Positions 36,423 through 45,805 of a DNA stretch of 64,000 nucleotides are shown here, in pieces. The translations under genes and the position numbers were made by a program. How positions within the stretch are numbered: the stretch's first letter is position 1; each line of letters starts with the position of its first letter. The DNA is from Sphingobacterium lactis (GTDB taxonomy: Bacteria; Bacteroidota; Bacteroidia; Sphingobacteriales; Sphingobacteriaceae), in NCBI RefSeq assembly GCF_011046555.1, contig NZ_CP049246.1, positions 992,001 through 1,056,000 of the forward strand, read 5' to 3'. The notes beneath the pieces were generated by a model. That model was not told the DNA's origin. It made no database searches and saw only the letters and a list, made by a program, of their open reading frames with translations.

Positions 36423-36842
36423 CTAGAATCTCTCGAATTGAGAGAAGAAGAAGTTTCCTTCGATTTCAGCATTCTCATCGGAGTCAGATCCGTGGATTGC
36501 GTTTGCTTCGATAGATTTCGCGTATTTGTTACGGATTGTACCTTCGTCTGCTTTTGCAGGGTCAGTAGCACCGATCAATGTACGGAAAGCCTCAACTGCG
36601 TTTTCTTTTTCCAAGATTGCAGCAACGATAGGGCCTGAAGTCATGAAGTTCACCAACTCTCCGTAGAAAGGGCGTTCTTTGTGTACAGCATAGAAGTTTC
36701 CTGCGTTTGTTTCGCTCAATTGAATGTATTTCATCGCAACGATTTTGAATCCGCCAGCGATAATGTCATTCAAGATTGCACCAGTGTGACCATTTGCCAC
36801 AGCATCTGGCTTAATCATTGTAAATGTTCTGTTTGTAGCCAT
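36423..36842 (-). CDS. ndk: Nucleoside diphosphate kinase
   Basis: A 139-residue protein of full family length. [19 protein letters not shown] is at the N-terminus, and [17 protein letters not shown] and the active-site His in [15 protein letters not shown] follow. It exchanges the gamma phosphate among nucleoside di- and triphosphates. It is a single gene, divergent from ispH. Its promoter box is a copy, in inverted orientation, of the ispH box. Confidence 0.97.
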   Translation of the reverse strand: MATNRTFTMIKPDAVANGHTGAILNDIIAGGFKIVAMKYIQLSETNAGNFYAVHKERPFYGELVNFMTSGPIVAAILEKENAVEAFRTLIGATDPAKADEGTIRNKYAKSIEANAIHGSDSDENAEIEGNFFFSQFERF

Positions 36843-36860
36843 CTTACTCTAAAATTTTTG

Positions 36861-36877
36861 CAAAGTTAGTGATTAGA
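36861..36877 (-). promoter_or_regulatory. ndk promoter box inside the left arm of a 17-bp inverted repeat
   Basis: On the minus strand these 17 bases read TCTAATCACTAACTTTG, and the last eight bases TAACTTTG fit TAnnTTTG. They end 18 bases before the ndk ATG. The same 17 bases occur on the plus strand at 36946-36962. Confidence 0.7.
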
Positions 36878-36945
36878 ATTGGAATGAAAGAAAGGAGATG
36901 TAGATTATTCCAACTGGCTCAAAAAACGCATTATCACATCTCAAA

Positions 36946-36962
36946 TCTAATCACTAACTTTG
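36946..36962 (+). promoter_or_regulatory. ispH promoter box inside the right arm of a 17-bp inverted repeat
   Basis: TCTAATCACTAACTTTG on the plus strand, identical to the ndk copy in opposite orientation. TAACTTTG (36955-36962) ends four bases before the ispH ATG, which would make the ispH mRNA leaderless or almost so. Confidence 0.7.
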
Positions 36963-36966
36963 TATT

Positions 36967-37815
36967 ATGTCTAAAAACTTGCAAGTTACGATCGATAAGG
37001 ACTCAGGATTCTGTTTTGGGGTTGTGTATGCCATCGATATGGCGGAGGAAATCCTGGAAGAGGAAGGTTATTTGTACTGTTTAGGGGATATCGTGCACAA
37101 TGATGAAGAAGTGGCCCGCTTGAAAGCAAAAGGCCTCCGGATCATTGCACACGCTGATCTGGAAGGGCTTCAGAATGAAAAGGTACTCATCCGTGCCCAT
37201 GGCGAAGCACCTGAAACCTACAAAACGGCACTCGAAAATAACATCACCCTCATCGATGCATCTTGTCCTGTGGTTCTGAAATTGCAGAACCGCATCAAAA
37301 CTTCCTATGATGATCAGGAAAAGATCTTGATCTTCGGAAAACACGGGCATGCAGAAGTAATCGGCCTTCAGGGACAGACGCAGAACGAAGCCTTGGTTTT
37401 TCAGGATATCGATGAACTCGATCAAGTCGATTTGCCGGCGAAATTTACCCTTTACAGCCAGACGACCAAAAGCGTTGACCGTTTTTATGCCATTAAAGAC
37501 GAGTTGATCCGCCGTGGCTATGAAGTGAAAGCAAATGATACGATCTGTCGGCAGGTGTCCAACCGGTATGAAGACTTGGGGACTTTTGCGCAACAATACG
37601 ATAAGATCGTCTTTGTTTCTGGCAAGAAATCTTCCAATGGCAAGGTTCTGTTCGATGTCTGCAAACAGGTTAATCCGAATACATTCTTTATCTCCGATCC
37701 GGCAGAACTTGATGAAACGATCTTTGCGGAAGGAGAGACCGTGGGTATCTGTGGCGCAACATCGACCCCAATGTGGTTGATGAAAAAAGTGAAAGATACA
37801 CTGGAAGCGTTTTAA
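36967..37815 (+). CDS. ispH: 4-hydroxy-3-methylbut-2-enyl diphosphate reductase
   Basis: A 282-residue iron-sulfur enzyme. The three cluster cysteines are in SGFCFGVVYAID (Cys16), DASCPVVLKLQ and NDTICRQVSNR. IRAHGEAPETYK and ICGATSTPMW are further family landmarks. It makes IPP and DMAPP in the last step of the MEP pathway, so this organism uses that route for isoprenoids, including the undecaprenyl carrier needed by the capsule genes. It is a single gene between ndk and hemH. Confidence 0.96.
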   Translation: MSKNLQVTIDKDSGFCFGVVYAIDMAEEILEEEGYLYCLGDIVHNDEEVARLKAKGLRIIAHADLEGLQNEKVLIRAHGEAPETYKTALENNITLIDASCPVVLKLQNRIKTSYDDQEKILIFGKHGHAEVIGLQGQTQNEALVFQDIDELDQVDLPAKFTLYSQTTKSVDRFYAIKDELIRRGYEVKANDTICRQVSNRYEDLGTFAQQYDKIVFVSGKKSSNGKVLFDVCKQVNPNTFFISDPAELDETIFAEGETVGICGATSTPMWLMKKVKDTLEAF

Positions 37816-37893
37816 TCGTCATCTAATTATAAAATTCATCTACGCAGCAGGTCGAAACCCTATGATTTGACCGACAATGCTGTATATATTACC

Positions 37894-37901
37894 TATTTTT
37901 G
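37894..37901 (+). promoter_or_regulatory. Bacteroidota-type -7 box for hemH
   Basis: TATTTTTG fits TAnnTTTG and ends eight bases before the ATG at 37910. A TTTG at 37866-37869 lies 24 bases upstream, slightly more than the usual spacing. Confidence 0.55.
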
Positions 37902-37909
37902 CGTGTAGT

Positions 37910-38944
37910 ATGAGCAAGAAAGCAACAAAGGGCGTGTTGTTAGTGCAATTGGGCACCCCTAATTCACCGACCACGGGCGAGGTTCGGAAGTACTTAACTG
38001 AATTTTTAATGGATCCGCGCGTGATGGATATCCCTTATGTTTCCCGGACTTTATTGGTGAAGGGTATCATTGTCCCTCGGAGAGCCTCCAAATCAGCCGC
38101 GACTTACTCAACAATCTGGGACGAACAGACGGGATCCCCCCTGATGTACTACAGCGAATTGCAGCAGCAAATGCTACAGGCAGAATTGGGTGATGAGTAT
38201 CATGTTGAGCTTGCCATGCGCTATCAGGAACCATCCATTCCGGGTGCTCTCAAGAAATTGGAGGGCATGTTTCTGGAATCTCTGGTGGTTATCCCTTTAT
38301 TCCCGCAATATGCCTCTGCCACAACAGGTTCGGTGATCGACCGTGTCATGGAATTAATACGTTCTTGGCAATACTTTCCGAAGCTAAGATTCGTTAGTAG
38401 TTATTGTGATAACCCACTGATGGTGGATGTTTTTGCGGAGCATGCACAACAGCATAACCTGGAGGATTACGATCACTTCCTGTTCAGTTACCACGGTCTT
38501 CCCGTGCGCCAATTGGGGAAAGTGGATCCCAGTAAACAATTGAAGTGCCCTGACTTTGGATGCGATTCGTGCAAAACAGAAACAAATCCATATTGTTATT
38601 TATCACAGTGTTATGCCACTACGCGCGCCATCGCGACGAAGCTGAATCTACCGGAAGATAAGTTCACGGTTTGCTTCCAATCGCGATTGGGCAAGACGCC
38701 ATGGATTCAACCGTATACCTCGGACACCCTGCACAACTTGGCTAAAGCGGGCAAGAAAAAGCTCTTGGTGTTCAGTCCGGCATTTGTGGCCGATTGTATC
38801 GAAACATTGGACGAGATTCAGGTGGAATATGCCAACGAGTTCAAGGAAATGGGCGGTGAGGAAGTGCATATGGTGGAAAGCTTGAATGCCAATCCAAAAT
38901 GGATTGAAGCATTGAAGCGGATGGTTTTGGAAAATGGAAATTAG
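37910..38944 (+). CDS. hemH: Ferrochelatase
   Basis: A 344-residue protein. The N-terminus GVLLVQLGTPNSPTTGEVRKYL, the metal-binding FSYHGLPVRQL and the FQSRLGKTPWIQPYT block are typical. A Cys-rich stretch CPDFGCDSCKTETNPYC may hold an iron-sulfur cluster or be structural. It inserts ferrous iron into protoporphyrin IX. The frame is open to an ATG at 37877, but that lies upstream of the promoter box; the start at 37910 (MSKKATKG) fits the family. Confidence 0.96.
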   Translation: MSKKATKGVLLVQLGTPNSPTTGEVRKYLTEFLMDPRVMDIPYVSRTLLVKGIIVPRRASKSAATYSTIWDEQTGSPLMYYSELQQQMLQAELGDEYHVELAMRYQEPSIPGALKKLEGMFLESLVVIPLFPQYASATTGSVIDRVMELIRSWQYFPKLRFVSSYCDNPLMVDVFAEHAQQHNLEDYDHFLFSYHGLPVRQLGKVDPSKQLKCPDFGCDSCKTETNPYCYLSQCYATTRAIATKLNLPEDKFTVCFQSRLGKTPWIQPYTSDTLHNLAKAGKKKLLVFSPAFVADCIETLDEIQVEYANEFKEMGGEEVHMVESLNANPKWIEALKRMVLENGN

Positions 38945-38947
38945 AAG

Positions 38948-40204
38948 ATGTTAAAATTAAACGCAGTACTGCTCTTTATATTGGACTTTTATATATTCTT
39001 TGCCCTCCGTGCAACGAATATCAAGTTCATTCGGACAACATGGTTCACCGTGCTCTGGTGGGGATACTCCCTATCGCTGTTAATCGGTCTGTTCATATCG
39101 TTCCAGTACAGCATCCCCTTGATGATCCGTTCGATTATCTTGGTGGCATTTTTCCTAACCGCAGTTTCTAAATTTATTTACGCTATCGTTCTGATTGTCG
39201 ATGACGCCCGAAGGGGTGGCATCTGGCTTTCACGCTTGTTCTCCAATAAGAAAGGGAAAGACCTGGAAGAAAGCGTGGAGGAATTGGAGAAGCCTTTGCC
39301 TGAAGTACCTAAAAAAGGAATCACTCGTTCGGATTTTCTATTGAAATCCGGCATTGTGGTTGCCGCTTTACCGATGATACCCTTAGCTTGGGGCGTGATC
39401 TCGACGGCTTACGATTACCGCATTCGAAGACAGAAATTGGTGTTGCCCAACCTTCCCAAAGCCTTCCATGGCATGAAGATCGCACAGATTTCCGATGTGC
39501 ATTCCGGTTCGTTCTACAATAAAAAAGCTGTTATGGGTGGTGTCGAGATGCTTCTCGGCGAGAAACCCGATGCCATTTTCTTTACCGGTGACCTGGTAAA
39601 TAATGTGGCCTCTGAAATGCGCGATTACCAAGATATCTTCAGTAAGCTTCATGCGGATCTGGGTGTGTTCTCCACGCTCGGTAATCACGATTATGGAGAT
39701 TATTATTACGGCCCCGGCGATTCACCAGCGAAGCGCAAAAACTTGCAGGATGTTATTGATACCCATAAGGTTATGGGGTGGGATTTGTTAATGGACGAAA
39801 ACAGGACATTAAAAGTGGGCAACGAGGAAATCTCCATTGTGGGAGTGCAGAACTGGGGAACCGGGCGCTTTCCGAAAAAAGGAGACCTTAAAAAGGCCTT
39901 GATGGGCACGGAAGATAAAGCCGTGAAACTCTTGCTTTCCCACGATCCATCGCATTGGCGCGCACAGGTGCTGGATACTGATGTAGATGCCATGTTTGCA
40001 GGCCATACACACGGTATGCAATTTGGTGTTCGTGGTGAGAATTTTCAGTGGAGCCCCGCAAAGTTTATCTACAAAGAATGGGCTGGATTGTATACGGAAA
40101 AGCAATCCCAGCTTTATGTAAATGTCGGTTTTGGCTTCTTGGGTTACCCAGGTAGGGTCGGAATAGCGCCAGAAATTACGGTTTTCGAACTCGTTACAGC
40201 TTAA
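38948..40204 (+). CDS. Membrane-anchored metallophosphoesterase (calcineurin-like, YkuE/YaeI type)
   Basis: A 418-residue protein. Four hydrophobic segments lie before residue 80. A charged linker is followed by another hydrophobic stretch (FLLKSGIVVAALPMIPLAW) at ~120-140 and then the phosphoesterase domain. The metal motifs are present: ISDVHSGSF (DxH), FFTGDLVNN (GD), TLGNHDYG (GNHD), LLSHDP and FAGHTHGMQFG (GHxH). Relatives hydrolyse UDP-diacylglucosamine-like or other phosphodiester substrates at the membrane; the substrate here is unknown. It is four bases behind hemH. Confidence 0.9.
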   Translation: MLKLNAVLLFILDFYIFFALRATNIKFIRTTWFTVLWWGYSLSLLIGLFISFQYSIPLMIRSIILVAFFLTAVSKFIYAIVLIVDDARRGGIWLSRLFSNKKGKDLEESVEELEKPLPEVPKKGITRSDFLLKSGIVVAALPMIPLAWGVISTAYDYRIRRQKLVLPNLPKAFHGMKIAQISDVHSGSFYNKKAVMGGVEMLLGEKPDAIFFTGDLVNNVASEMRDYQDIFSKLHADLGVFSTLGNHDYGDYYYGPGDSPAKRKNLQDVIDTHKVMGWDLLMDENRTLKVGNEEISIVGVQNWGTGRFPKKGDLKKALMGTEDKAVKLLLSHDPSHWRAQVLDTDVDAMFAGHTHGMQFGVRGENFQWSPAKFIYKEWAGLYTEKQSQLYVNVGFGFLGYPGRVGIAPEITVFELVTA

Positions 40205-40227
40205 GCTGTTCAACAATAAAGACATTC

Positions 40228-40252
40228 AAGCGGCTCCATGGCCGCTTTTTTT
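40228..40252 (+). terminator. Intrinsic terminator after the metallophosphoesterase gene
   Basis: A 7-bp GC-rich stem (40228-40234 with 40241-40247) and a 6-base loop, followed by a run of T, 24 bases after the stop codon. Confidence 0.88.
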
Positions 40253-40308
40253 GTGTGCTAAAATTCCACCCTATCCTTTGCGAGATAGTTCCAAAACGAG
40301 AGGGAAAC

Positions 40309-40992
40309 TTATCGTTGCCCGCCAGTAAAGATGCTATGGTGAAAGGAAAGGAGGATATGGTGTCCCGGTTTTGCCGGACCGATATGCTGAAGCATGTAGC
40401 CCAGTTGAATGCCCAAGTTGTCCTTGGCCTTAACACCAAAACCGCCGTAGAGCCTGTTCCGGTCAAAAACATCAACTTCAGCTGGTTTGACAGCATTCAG
40501 GAAGACCTCATCATAGAAGGCCAGATACATTCCTCCTTGCTTGAATTTTTTTTCCGTTATTGGGATATCGGCAAAGAGGCAATACCGAAAGCGACCATTG
40601 AAATCCGCATTTTCGATGAAGCGTTCCTCCAAACGGATGCGGTGTCGCAAGCTAGTGGACCTTATCGGCGTGCTGACCATCAATTCCTGGTATATGCGGT
40701 GCTCCTGTATAGGTAAGTTCGGTGAGCCCGCTTGTTCGGTATGGATAAATCCATAGCCTAGTGTTCCTTGCAGATGCGGATTGAATCGATATTGGCCACC
40801 TACCCGTACTATCCCTTGATGGAAATCCCCGATCATTTGATGATCTCGAAGCTGGACTTCATGGTGAATGCTGAAGGGGGAATCCTTAATTTGGGTCTGG
40901 CCAAAATAAATGAGCCATCCCTTGGTCTGTTGGCCATAAGAGATGGTACTGAAAAGCAGCATAAGAAAAAGCGATATAAATAGTTTGTGCAT
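40309..40992 (-). CDS. DUF2490 family outer-membrane-type protein
   Basis: A 227-residue protein with a cleavable signal peptide (LFISLFLMLLFSTISYGQ). The mature part has alternating beta strands (SIHHEVQLRDH, VRVGGQYRFN, LRHRIRLEERF, FRYCLFADIPI, NRLYGGFGVKAKDNLGIQLGYM) and matches DUF2490. This domain is predicted to form a small outer-membrane barrel of unknown function. It lies alone on the minus strand between the metallophosphoesterase and the sialidase. Confidence 0.85.
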   Translation of the reverse strand: MHKLFISLFLMLLFSTISYGQQTKGWLIYFGQTQIKDSPFSIHHEVQLRDHQMIGDFHQGIVRVGGQYRFNPHLQGTLGYGFIHTEQAGSPNLPIQEHRIYQELMVSTPIRSTSLRHRIRLEERFIENADFNGRFRYCLFADIPITEKKFKQGGMYLAFYDEVFLNAVKPAEVDVFDRNRLYGGFGVKAKDNLGIQLGYMLQHIGPAKPGHHILLSFHHSIFTGGQR

Positions 40993-41130
40993 GCGCTAAA
41001 AATAAAAAACGAAGCAAGAGGGAGCTGTATGGGAGAGTAACAATTCAAATATAATCTCGTTAAAAAACGCTTCCATGACATTAATTGCCGATAAACCGCG
41101 CTTTTCATTCTATACTTTGACAAAGATTGT

Positions 41131-41138
41131 TAGTTTTG
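41131..41138 (+). promoter_or_regulatory. Bacteroidota-type -7 box for the sialidase gene
   Basis: TAGTTTTG fits TAnnTTTG and ends 36 bases before the ATG at 41175. A TTTTCATTC stretch lies about 20 bases upstream, where a -33 element is expected. Confidence 0.45.
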
Positions 41139-41174
41139 CTAATCAACCTAATCGCTGTCAAGCAAAATAATCTT

Positions 41175-42338
41175 ATGAAAAACCTATTCACGCTGATTGC
41201 CGTATTCTTTTTTGTTGCTGTCCATGGGCAGGAAACTGTTGTCTTTCGTTCCGGAGAAGATGGTTATGCCAGCTACCGCATCCCCGCGATCATCAAAAAT
41301 GCCAATGGGGATCTTATTGCATTCGCGGAGGGCCGGGTGGATCACGCTGGCGACTACGGCAATGTGGATATTGTCTACAAGGTCAGTTCGGATAATGGTA
41401 AGCATTGGGGGAAATTACAGGTTGCTGCAGACTATGATCGCTTACAAGCAGGAAATGCGGCACCGGTCGTTGATCTGATGGACCCGAATTATCCAAATGG
41501 TCGGATATTTCTGTTCTACAATACGGGAAATAATCATGAGGGAGAGGTGCGTAAAGGCAATGGCCTACGAGAATTGTGGTACATCACCTCCACCGATGGG
41601 GCAAAGTCTTGGTCTGAACCAGTAAATATTACCTTACAGGGGCACCGGCCGTTGCAACCGGAGGTAAACCCTGCTTATAACTTTAAGGAAGATTGGCGCA
41701 CCTATGCCAATACGCCAGGGCATGCCTTTCAATTTGTCTCAGGGCCTTATGCAGGTCGAATCTATATTGCGGCGAACCATAGCGCTGGTGACCCGGATAA
41801 GCAGGGAAAGGATTGGAATGCACATGCTTATTATTCGGATGACCATGGCAAATCCTTCAAGCTGAGTGAAAACGTGCCTTTTCCAGGGACCAACGAATCT
41901 TTGGCGGCCCAGGTTGGTGAGCAGGAAGTCTATATGAGCTCGCGCAACCAGCAATTGACACCTAAGCAACGAATTATTTCCCGTTCCAAGGATGGCGGTC
42001 AGCAGTGGGTATCCGCTGTGGCGGACCCCAATCTGCCAGACCCTATCAATCAAGCAGCGGTTCTGTCCTGGAAGGAAGGGGGTTCTTTTATCCTGGCGCA
42101 CATAAATGCCGCAAGCCAGACAAGCCGCGACAACTTAACCCTTCGTCTATCCCGAGATAAGGGCAAAACATGGTATTTCAATAAGGTCATTGCGAAGAGT
42201 CCGCAGGGCTATAAAGGGGATTATGCCGCCTACTCGGACATCGTTCTGCTCAAGAAAAACCTGATGGGGATCATGTATGAGCGAGATAATTACAAAGAAA
42301 TCGTCTTCGTCTCCCTAGATCTGAAGCCACAGCCTTAA
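41175..42338 (+). CDS. Secreted exo-alpha-sialidase (GH33-like)
   Basis: A 387-residue protein with a signal peptide (NLFTLIAVFFFVAVHGQ). The six-bladed sialidase fold shows the FRIP-type motif YRIP followed by IAFAEGR (catalytic Arg and Asp region). It also shows at least five Asp boxes: SSDNGKHWG, STDGAKSWS, SDDHGKSFK, SKDGGQQWV and SRDKGKTWY. It would release terminal sialic acid from host or environmental glycans in the periplasm or outside. It stands just upstream of the galactose genes; removing sialic acid would expose galactose, so joint use is plausible. Upstream in-frame starts give no signal peptide at the N-terminus, so ATG 41175 is chosen. Confidence 0.92.
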   Translation: MKNLFTLIAVFFFVAVHGQETVVFRSGEDGYASYRIPAIIKNANGDLIAFAEGRVDHAGDYGNVDIVYKVSSDNGKHWGKLQVAADYDRLQAGNAAPVVDLMDPNYPNGRIFLFYNTGNNHEGEVRKGNGLRELWYITSTDGAKSWSEPVNITLQGHRPLQPEVNPAYNFKEDWRTYANTPGHAFQFVSGPYAGRIYIAANHSAGDPDKQGKDWNAHAYYSDDHGKSFKLSENVPFPGTNESLAAQVGEQEVYMSSRNQQLTPKQRIISRSKDGGQQWVSAVADPNLPDPINQAAVLSWKEGGSFILAHINAASQTSRDNLTLRLSRDKGKTWYFNKVIAKSPQGYKGDYAAYSDIVLLKKNLMGIMYERDNYKEIVFVSLDLKPQP

Positions 42339-42416
42339 ATTCTTGTGTAAAAAGTACACCCAGAAATATGGTTTACGGTTGGAATTTGTATCTTAGGATT
42401 ACATAACTAACAACCT

Positions 42417-43472
42417 ATGTCCAAAACTATGATCGAAGATCTTCCGCATCTGCGGCTGAACCTCTTAACAGGGGAGCGCATTCTGGTGTCGCCACATCGG
42501 AGCAAGCGCCCATGGCAGGGTCAGGTGGAAAAACTAAGCAATGAAACGCGTCCTGCTTATGATCCCGCATGTTACCTCTGTCCCGACAATACGCGGGCAG
42601 ATGGAAGCCAGAATCCCCAATACACGGATAGTTTTGTGTTCGTCAATGATTTTTCCGCCCTTTTGTCGGATACGGAAGAGGCTGTTATGGATGAAGAACA
42701 GCTGCTCGTAGCCGAGACCGCACGGGGAATCTGTAAAGTCATCGCTTTTACACCAAGGCACGACCTTACCTTAGCGGAAATGAGCGTGGCGGAAATTACA
42801 AAGGTCGTGGGTGTTTGGAAGCGTGAATTTGTCGAGCTATCCAAAACGGAATGGATCAACTATATCCAAATCTTTGAAAATAAGGGTGCGATCATGGGAT
42901 GCAGCAATCCACATCCCCATGGGCAGATCTGGGCGGTCAATGCACTGCCTGAGGAGTTGAAAAAAGAAGACAACAGGCAACGGGAATATTTCGAAAAACA
43001 TCGTCGTTCGCTGCTATCGGCCTATCTGCAGGTAGAACTTAAGAAACAGGAACGCATACTGATCGATAACCCTCATTTCGTGGTTTTGGTCCCTTTTTGG
43101 GCGGCCTGGCCGTTTGAAACGATGATCGTCAGTAAGCGCCATATACAGGATATCAGTCAATTTACCGAAGAAGAGGAAGCCGCCCTGGCAGCCTGCCTTC
43201 AGGAACTCTGTATCCGGTACGATAATATATTCTCCACGTCATTTCCGTATTCCGCCGGTATGCACCAGGCACCGGTCAATTCAGGGCCACAGGAACACTG
43301 GCATTGGCACATGCATTTCTATCCGCCTTTGTTGCGGTCAGCTACCGTCAAGAAGTTTATGGTAGGTTATGAAATGCTTGCCAACCCACAGCGGGATATC
43401 ACCGCGGAAAAAGCCGCTGAAATCATACGAAATCAATCTACAACCCATTATAAACAACAGCATGATCAGTAA
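42417..43472 (+). CDS. galT: UDP-glucose--hexose-1-phosphate uridylyltransferase
   Basis: A 351-residue protein. The zinc-binding Cys pair is in YLCPDN near residue 60, and the active-site His is in GCSNPHPHGQIW. The C-terminal HWHWHMHFYPP is a second conserved His-rich block. It transfers UMP from UDP-glucose to galactose-1-phosphate in the Leloir pathway. The 3' end overlaps galK by 11 bases. No promoter box with an exact match was seen in the 78-base gap before it, so it may be read through from the sialidase gene. Confidence 0.96.
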   Translation: MSKTMIEDLPHLRLNLLTGERILVSPHRSKRPWQGQVEKLSNETRPAYDPACYLCPDNTRADGSQNPQYTDSFVFVNDFSALLSDTEEAVMDEEQLLVAETARGICKVIAFTPRHDLTLAEMSVAEITKVVGVWKREFVELSKTEWINYIQIFENKGAIMGCSNPHPHGQIWAVNALPEELKKEDNRQREYFEKHRRSLLSAYLQVELKKQERILIDNPHFVVLVPFWAAWPFETMIVSKRHIQDISQFTEEEEAALAACLQELCIRYDNIFSTSFPYSAGMHQAPVNSGPQEHWHWHMHFYPPLLRSATVKKFMVGYEMLANPQRDITAEKAAEIIRNQSTTHYKQQHDQ

Positions 43473-44625
43473 CGAGGCGCTATTAAAGCGATTCAAGGAA
43501 GTGTTCCAGGAAGAGGCAGAACTGATTTGTAAGTCTCCGGGACGAATCAATATTATCGGAGAACATACCGACTATAACGAAGGCTTTGTGTTGCCTACGG
43601 CTATCGACAAAGCGATATATGTGGCCATCCGGAAGCGGGACGACCAAAAGCTGAGGTTGTATGCGGCAGATTTCGAACAATTGTTTGAGGTCCCTCTTGA
43701 TCTCATCGCCCCCACAACCTTGGGGTGGCCGAATTATATTTTAGGCGTGGTGCAGCAAATTGTGGATCGCAAGTTGGAAATTTCAGGCTTTGACCTTTAT
43801 ATCGATGGGGATATTCCTGTCGGAGCCGGTCTATCTTCTTCCGCGGCGGTGGAATGTGCAACAGGATTTGGTCTGAATGCGCTGTTCAAACTCGGTTTGG
43901 ATCGGGTGGAGATAGCCAAGATGGGGCAGCTCGCCGAACATACCTATGCTGGTGTGAAATGTGGTATTATGGATCAGTTTGCATCCATTTTGAGCAAGGA
44001 AGGCCATGTTATCCGGCTGGATTGCCGCGATTTAAACTACACTTACGTGCCTTTGGCATTGGGAGATTATGAAATTGTGCTCCTGAACACCAATGTAAAA
44101 CATGCATTGGCTTCTTCTGCTTACAATGACCGACGTGCCTCTTGTGAAACCGCTGTTGCACTCGTCCAGCAGATGTATCCCCAAGTGAACAGTCTCCGTG
44201 ATGTGAGCCATGGCATGTTGGAAGAGATGGTGAAGGCGGTTGACACAGATGCTTACACAAAAGCAAAATTTGTTGTCGAAGAGAATGAACGATTGGCCAC
44301 GGCTTGTGCCGCTCTGGAAGCTGGGGATATTGAAGCACTTGGGGCGCAAATGTTTCGTGCCCATCAAGGGTTGAGTCAGGAGTATGAAGTTAGCTGTCCG
44401 GAACTGGACTTCCTGGTTGACCAAGCCAAAGCATTTCCGGAGGTCTTGGGTGCGCGCATGATGGGGGGCGGTTTTGGCGGCTGTACCATCAATATTGTCA
44501 AAAAAGGATTCGCCAAAGAGTTGGCAGAGCTACTTGCTCCCGAGTACCAAGCGCAATTCAACCTGCAATTGACCCCTATTTTTGTGCATACAGATCATGG
44601 ATCGAATTTAGTATATTCGAGATAA
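43462..44625 (+). CDS. galK: Galactokinase
   Basis: A 387-residue GHMP kinase. The signature CKSPGRINIIGEHTDYNEG is at the N-terminus, PVGAGLSSSAAVE is the phosphate loop, and MMGGGFGGCTI is the third motif. It phosphorylates galactose at C1. The frame is open from 43369 inside galT, but the family start (MISNEALLKRF) is at 43462, overlapping galT by 11 bases, which suggests coupled translation. Confidence 0.96.
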   Translation: MISNEALLKRFKEVFQEEAELICKSPGRINIIGEHTDYNEGFVLPTAIDKAIYVAIRKRDDQKLRLYAADFEQLFEVPLDLIAPTTLGWPNYILGVVQQIVDRKLEISGFDLYIDGDIPVGAGLSSSAAVECATGFGLNALFKLGLDRVEIAKMGQLAEHTYAGVKCGIMDQFASILSKEGHVIRLDCRDLNYTYVPLALGDYEIVLLNTNVKHALASSAYNDRRASCETAVALVQQMYPQVNSLRDVSHGMLEEMVKAVDTDAYTKAKFVVEENERLATACAALEAGDIEALGAQMFRAHQGLSQEYEVSCPELDFLVDQAKAFPEVLGARMMGGGFGGCTINIVKKGFAKELAELLAPEYQAQFNLQLTPIFVHTDHGSNLVYSR

Positions 44626-44635
44626 TTATAACCTT

Positions 44636-45802
44636 ATGAGAAAACCTATTATACTTATAATGGCGTGTTTTGTCCTTTTTGGATTCCAAGCATGTCAGCA
44701 AAATAAAGAACAGAAACAGGCTGCAACCGTGGATACCATTCAGGTTACCTTGGATTCAGCGGATTTTTCCGAGAATATAAATGGTGCTGCGGTTAAGTTG
44801 ATAACCCTAAAGAATGCTACCGGGGCGACCGCCTATCTCAGCAATTTTGGGGCTCGATTGGTCGGTCTTTTGGTGCCCGATCAACACGGCACTTTGGTCG
44901 ACGTGGTGCTCGGATTTGATAAAGCATCCTTATACCACAACCCGGAAGAACCTTATTATGGAACCATCGTCGGCCCATTCGGCAACCGCATAGCCAACGG
45001 CAAATTCAAATTGGATGATGAAGAGTACCAATTGCCGACAAATAACGGAAAGAATACGCTCCATGGCGGCATGGAAGGCGTCCATTTTGCCAATTGGGAC
45101 ATTAAGGAGGCGAATGGTAAGGTGGCTACATTTGCGTACACCCTGCCCGATGGGAAGGAAGGATTCCCGGGGCCCATCCATATGGAGGTGACCTATAGCT
45201 TATCCGACAACAACGAACTGACCATTTCTTATAAAGCGACAACAGACAAGAAAACGGTCGTGAACTTAACAAATCATGCGTATTTCAACCTCAATGGCGA
45301 GGGCAGCGGCTCCATTTTGGATCATACACTGAAATTGTATGCCGACAAGATTACGCCGGTGGACAGCACGCTGATCCCGACCGGTGCATTGCAGGATGTG
45401 GAAGGAACGCCCTTCGATTTCAGGACGAGCAAAACGATCGGTGCCGATATCCAGGCGGATGATATGCAGTTGAAATATGGGAAGGGATACGATCATAACT
45501 TTGTGCTGGATGGCACAAAAGTGGATGGATTAAATCATGCCGCTACGGTGATCGGTGATAAGACCGGCATTAAAATGGAAATCCTGACCGAGGAACCTGG
45601 CATTCAGTTCTATAGCGGTAATTTCATGGCCGATCGCGTGACGCTGAAAAAAGGGGTAAAAGATAGCTTCCGCACAGGATTCTGTCTAGAGCCGCAACAT
45701 TTTCCGGATTCTCCGAATCAGCCGAATTTCCCGACAACAACACTAAATCCGGGCGAAACCTATACCAGTAAATCTATCTATAAATTCACGACTAATCAAT
45801 AA
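44636..45802 (+). CDS. galM: Aldose 1-epimerase (galactose mutarotase), lipoprotein
   Basis: A 388-residue protein. A signal sequence ends in the lipobox FQAC, so the enzyme is probably a periplasmic or outer-membrane lipoprotein, as in many Bacteroidota. The mutarotase domain has GPFGNRIANGKF, NTLHGGMEG, LTNHAYFNLNGEG (catalytic His) and QFYSGNF followed by LEPQHFPDSPN (catalytic Glu). It interconverts the alpha and beta anomers before uptake or phosphorylation. It is 10 bases after galK and 3 before the symporter gene. Confidence 0.95.
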   Translation: MRKPIILIMACFVLFGFQACQQNKEQKQAATVDTIQVTLDSADFSENINGAAVKLITLKNATGATAYLSNFGARLVGLLVPDQHGTLVDVVLGFDKASLYHNPEEPYYGTIVGPFGNRIANGKFKLDDEEYQLPTNNGKNTLHGGMEGVHFANWDIKEANGKVATFAYTLPDGKEGFPGPIHMEVTYSLSDNNELTISYKATTDKKTVVNLTNHAYFNLNGEGSGSILDHTLKLYADKITPVDSTLIPTGALQDVEGTPFDFRTSKTIGADIQADDMQLKYGKGYDHNFVLDGTKVDGLNHAATVIGDKTGIKMEILTEEPGIQFYSGNFMADRVTLKKGVKDSFRTGFCLEPQHFPDSPNQPNFPTTTLNPGETYTSKSIYKFTTNQ

Positions 45803-45805
45803 CCA

